In this document: positions 5,646 through 6,502 of the stretch, in pieces
Numbering within the stretch: position 1 is the stretch's first letter
Layout: the number at the start of each line of letters is the position of its first letter
Made by a program: the position numbers and the translations under genes
The notes under the pieces: generated by a model
The model's database searches: none
Told to the model about the DNA's origin: nothing
Seen by the model: only the letters and a program-made list of their open reading frames with translations
Origin: Minisyncoccota bacterium
GTDB taxonomy: Bacteria > Patescibacteriota > Minisyncoccia > Phycocordibacterales > UBA9973
Direction of reading: 5' to 3'
Length of the DNA: 6,502 nt
Assembly: GCA_017984185.1 (NCBI GenBank)
Contig: JAGNZX010000030.1
Coordinates: forward strand, 1-6,502

Positions 5646-6116
5646 ATGACAGACGCAGAAAAATATTCTACCAAACACAATATTCATCACGTGTTGACTC
5701 ATGTGTATATTACCTTTTTTGTCCTGTTTTTGATTGGAGTTTCTCTGGATCTAGCTTTCCAAGTCACTATCCCACATTTTTACTTCATGCAGCCGTTGGG
5801 TGTTTTTCTTTTGTTTGTCTCTACATTTTTGATTTTTTGGGCACAAAAAACTGGACGAGATTTAAGAAATATAAAAGAAATAAAGACTGAACATTTTTGT
5901 CGTGGACCATATTGTTATACCCGTATTCCTACCCAATGGGGCCTCTTGATGTTGATTTTAGGTTTTGGGCTAGTGATAAATGCTTTTTTTGTGGTATTAA
6001 CTACTTTGATATCTTTTTTATTTTCTAAAATTGTTTTTATGGATAGACATGACCAAATTTTGATAGAGAAATTCGGTGCTTCTTATTTGGACTATAAAAA
6101 CATGTTTAAGTTTTAA
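5646..6116 (+). CDS. ICMT/PEMT-family integral membrane methyltransferase homologue
   Basis: This 156-residue protein has about four membrane helices: roughly 20-38, 46-66 and a long hydrophobic stretch 98-131 that probably forms a helical pair. The cytoplasmic block GPYCYTRIPTQWG (87-99) aligns with the GPYxYxRHPxYxG signature of isoprenylcysteine carboxyl methyltransferase and phospholipid methyltransferase families. The C-terminal LIEKFGASYLDYKNMF matches their FGxxYxxYxxxV ending. Such proteins use S-adenosylmethionine at the membrane to methylate lipids or lipid-linked groups; the substrate is unknown here. Two usual cofactor-site positions differ: I94 replaces the RHP histidine, and D136-Q137 lie where an EE or ER pair is common. 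It may therefore be divergent in activity or inactive. It starts 23 nt after polA and is followed 9 nt later by holA. Confidence 0.75.
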   Translation: MTDAEKYSTKHNIHHVLTHVYITFFVLFLIGVSLDLAFQVTIPHFYFMQPLGVFLLFVSTFLIFWAQKTGRDLRNIKEIKTEHFCRGPYCYTRIPTQWGLLMLILGFGLVINAFFVVLTTLISFLFSKIVFMDRHDQILIEKFGASYLDYKNMFKF

Positions 6117-6125
6117 TTTTTCCCA

Positions 6126-6502
6126 ATGATTTATCTTTTTGCCGGAGACGACACAAAAAAGAAACGCCTAACTTATGAAAAGTTTTTAAAGACTATCGAT
6201 GGAGTCGAGACTCTTTTTATAAATAAAAATAATTTCAACAAAACTCAGATCGAGAGCTTGTATTCTGGTGCTGGACTTTTTTCTCCTAAATTTGTCGTGG
6301 TGTTTGAGGGTATTTTAGAATATGAAGACCACCGAGATTTTATTTTGGACAAACTACCCCTCTTGGCTAGTTCTCAAAATGATTATATTTTTCTAGAAGG
6401 GAAACTATTAAAACCCATCTTGGATGATTTTAGAAAGGCCCGTGCTGAGCTAAATATTTTTGAATTACCCAAAGAAAAGAAAGAAAAATTTGATAATTTT
6501 TT
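6126..6502 (+). CDS. holA: DNA polymerase III delta subunit, N-terminal part (runs off window)
   Basis: Delta is the clamp-loader subunit that opens the beta sliding clamp. The 125 visible codons start MIYLFAGDDTKKKR, which fits the short first strand and glycine turn of the delta N-terminal domain. The SGAGLFSPKFVVVFEG segment (about 47-62) corresponds to the family's LFxxxxxVxxE block, and IFLEGKLLKPILDDF (about 88-102) to the following strand and the KL...K motif. The fold is an AAA+-like domain without Walker motifs, as expected for delta. Identification rests on this pattern and length, and on the similarity to compact HolA proteins of Parcubacteria as I know them. It follows the membrane protein gene by 9 nt with no terminator, so they are probably cotranscribed. 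No Shine-Dalgarno precedes the ATG. The gene is cut by the window edge. Confidence 0.75.
   Translation, partial: MIYLFAGDDTKKKRLTYEKFLKTIDGVETLFINKNNFNKTQIESLYSGAGLFSPKFVVVFEGILEYEDHRDFILDKLPLLASSQNDYIFLEGKLLKPILDDFRKARAELNIFELPKEKKEKFDNF

Noticed and set aside
141..6502. Recoded TGA (Gracilibacteria or SR1 type genetic code)
   Set aside because: None of the conserved genes has an internal TGA at a glycine position, and all confidently called genes with a visible end stop at TAA or TAG, so the standard code explains the window.

Overview
The window looks like a chromosomal piece of a small-genome, AT-rich bacterium, most likely from the Candidate Phyla Radiation (Patescibacteria, Parcubacteria-like). 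This is inferred from the divergent but recognisable RuvB, PilB, PolA and HolA proteins, the absence of Shine-Dalgarno sequences, short intergenic gaps and several apparently leaderless starts. The visible genes end in TAA or TAG and none has an internal TGA, so nothing suggests the recoded TGA of Gracilibacteria or SR1.

Layout: 1-140 holds a possible C-terminal tail of an incoming + strand gene, then a run of hairpins ending in a probable terminator. 141-1169 (-) is ruvB, the Holliday junction branch-migration motor. 1170-1473 is a busy noncoding region: interlocked promoters in both directions and a + strand structured RNA (about 1281-1437). That RNA has a 20-bp closing stem, a large asymmetric bubble with a side hairpin, a terminal stem-loop and a U6 tract, an architecture like 6S RNA; a second intrinsic terminator follows. 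1474-3171 (-) is pilB, the type IV pilus extension ATPase. A 36-bp gap with two back-to-back extended -10 promoters separates it from the divergent polA (3208-5622, +). Then come a small ICMT/PEMT-like membrane methyltransferase homologue (5646-6116, +) and, 9 nt later, the start of holA (6126 to the window edge, +).

The genes are mostly core DNA maintenance (RuvB recombination, Pol I repair and primer removal, Pol III clamp loader delta) plus one surface-appendage ATPase. No mobile element, CRISPR array, tRNA or defence system was seen.

The most unusual signals are: (1) a 101-bp GC-rich palindromic segment inside polA, with perfect 18-bp terminal inverted repeats, that reads in frame as an inter-domain linker, resembling in style the palindromic elements found inside Rickettsia genes; (2) the unannotated 6S-like RNA next to ruvB; (3) a repeated TGnTATAAT-N6/7-ATG start architecture at pilB, polA and the methyltransferase gene, implying leaderless mRNAs; and (4) two divergent promoter pairs built as near-palindromes.
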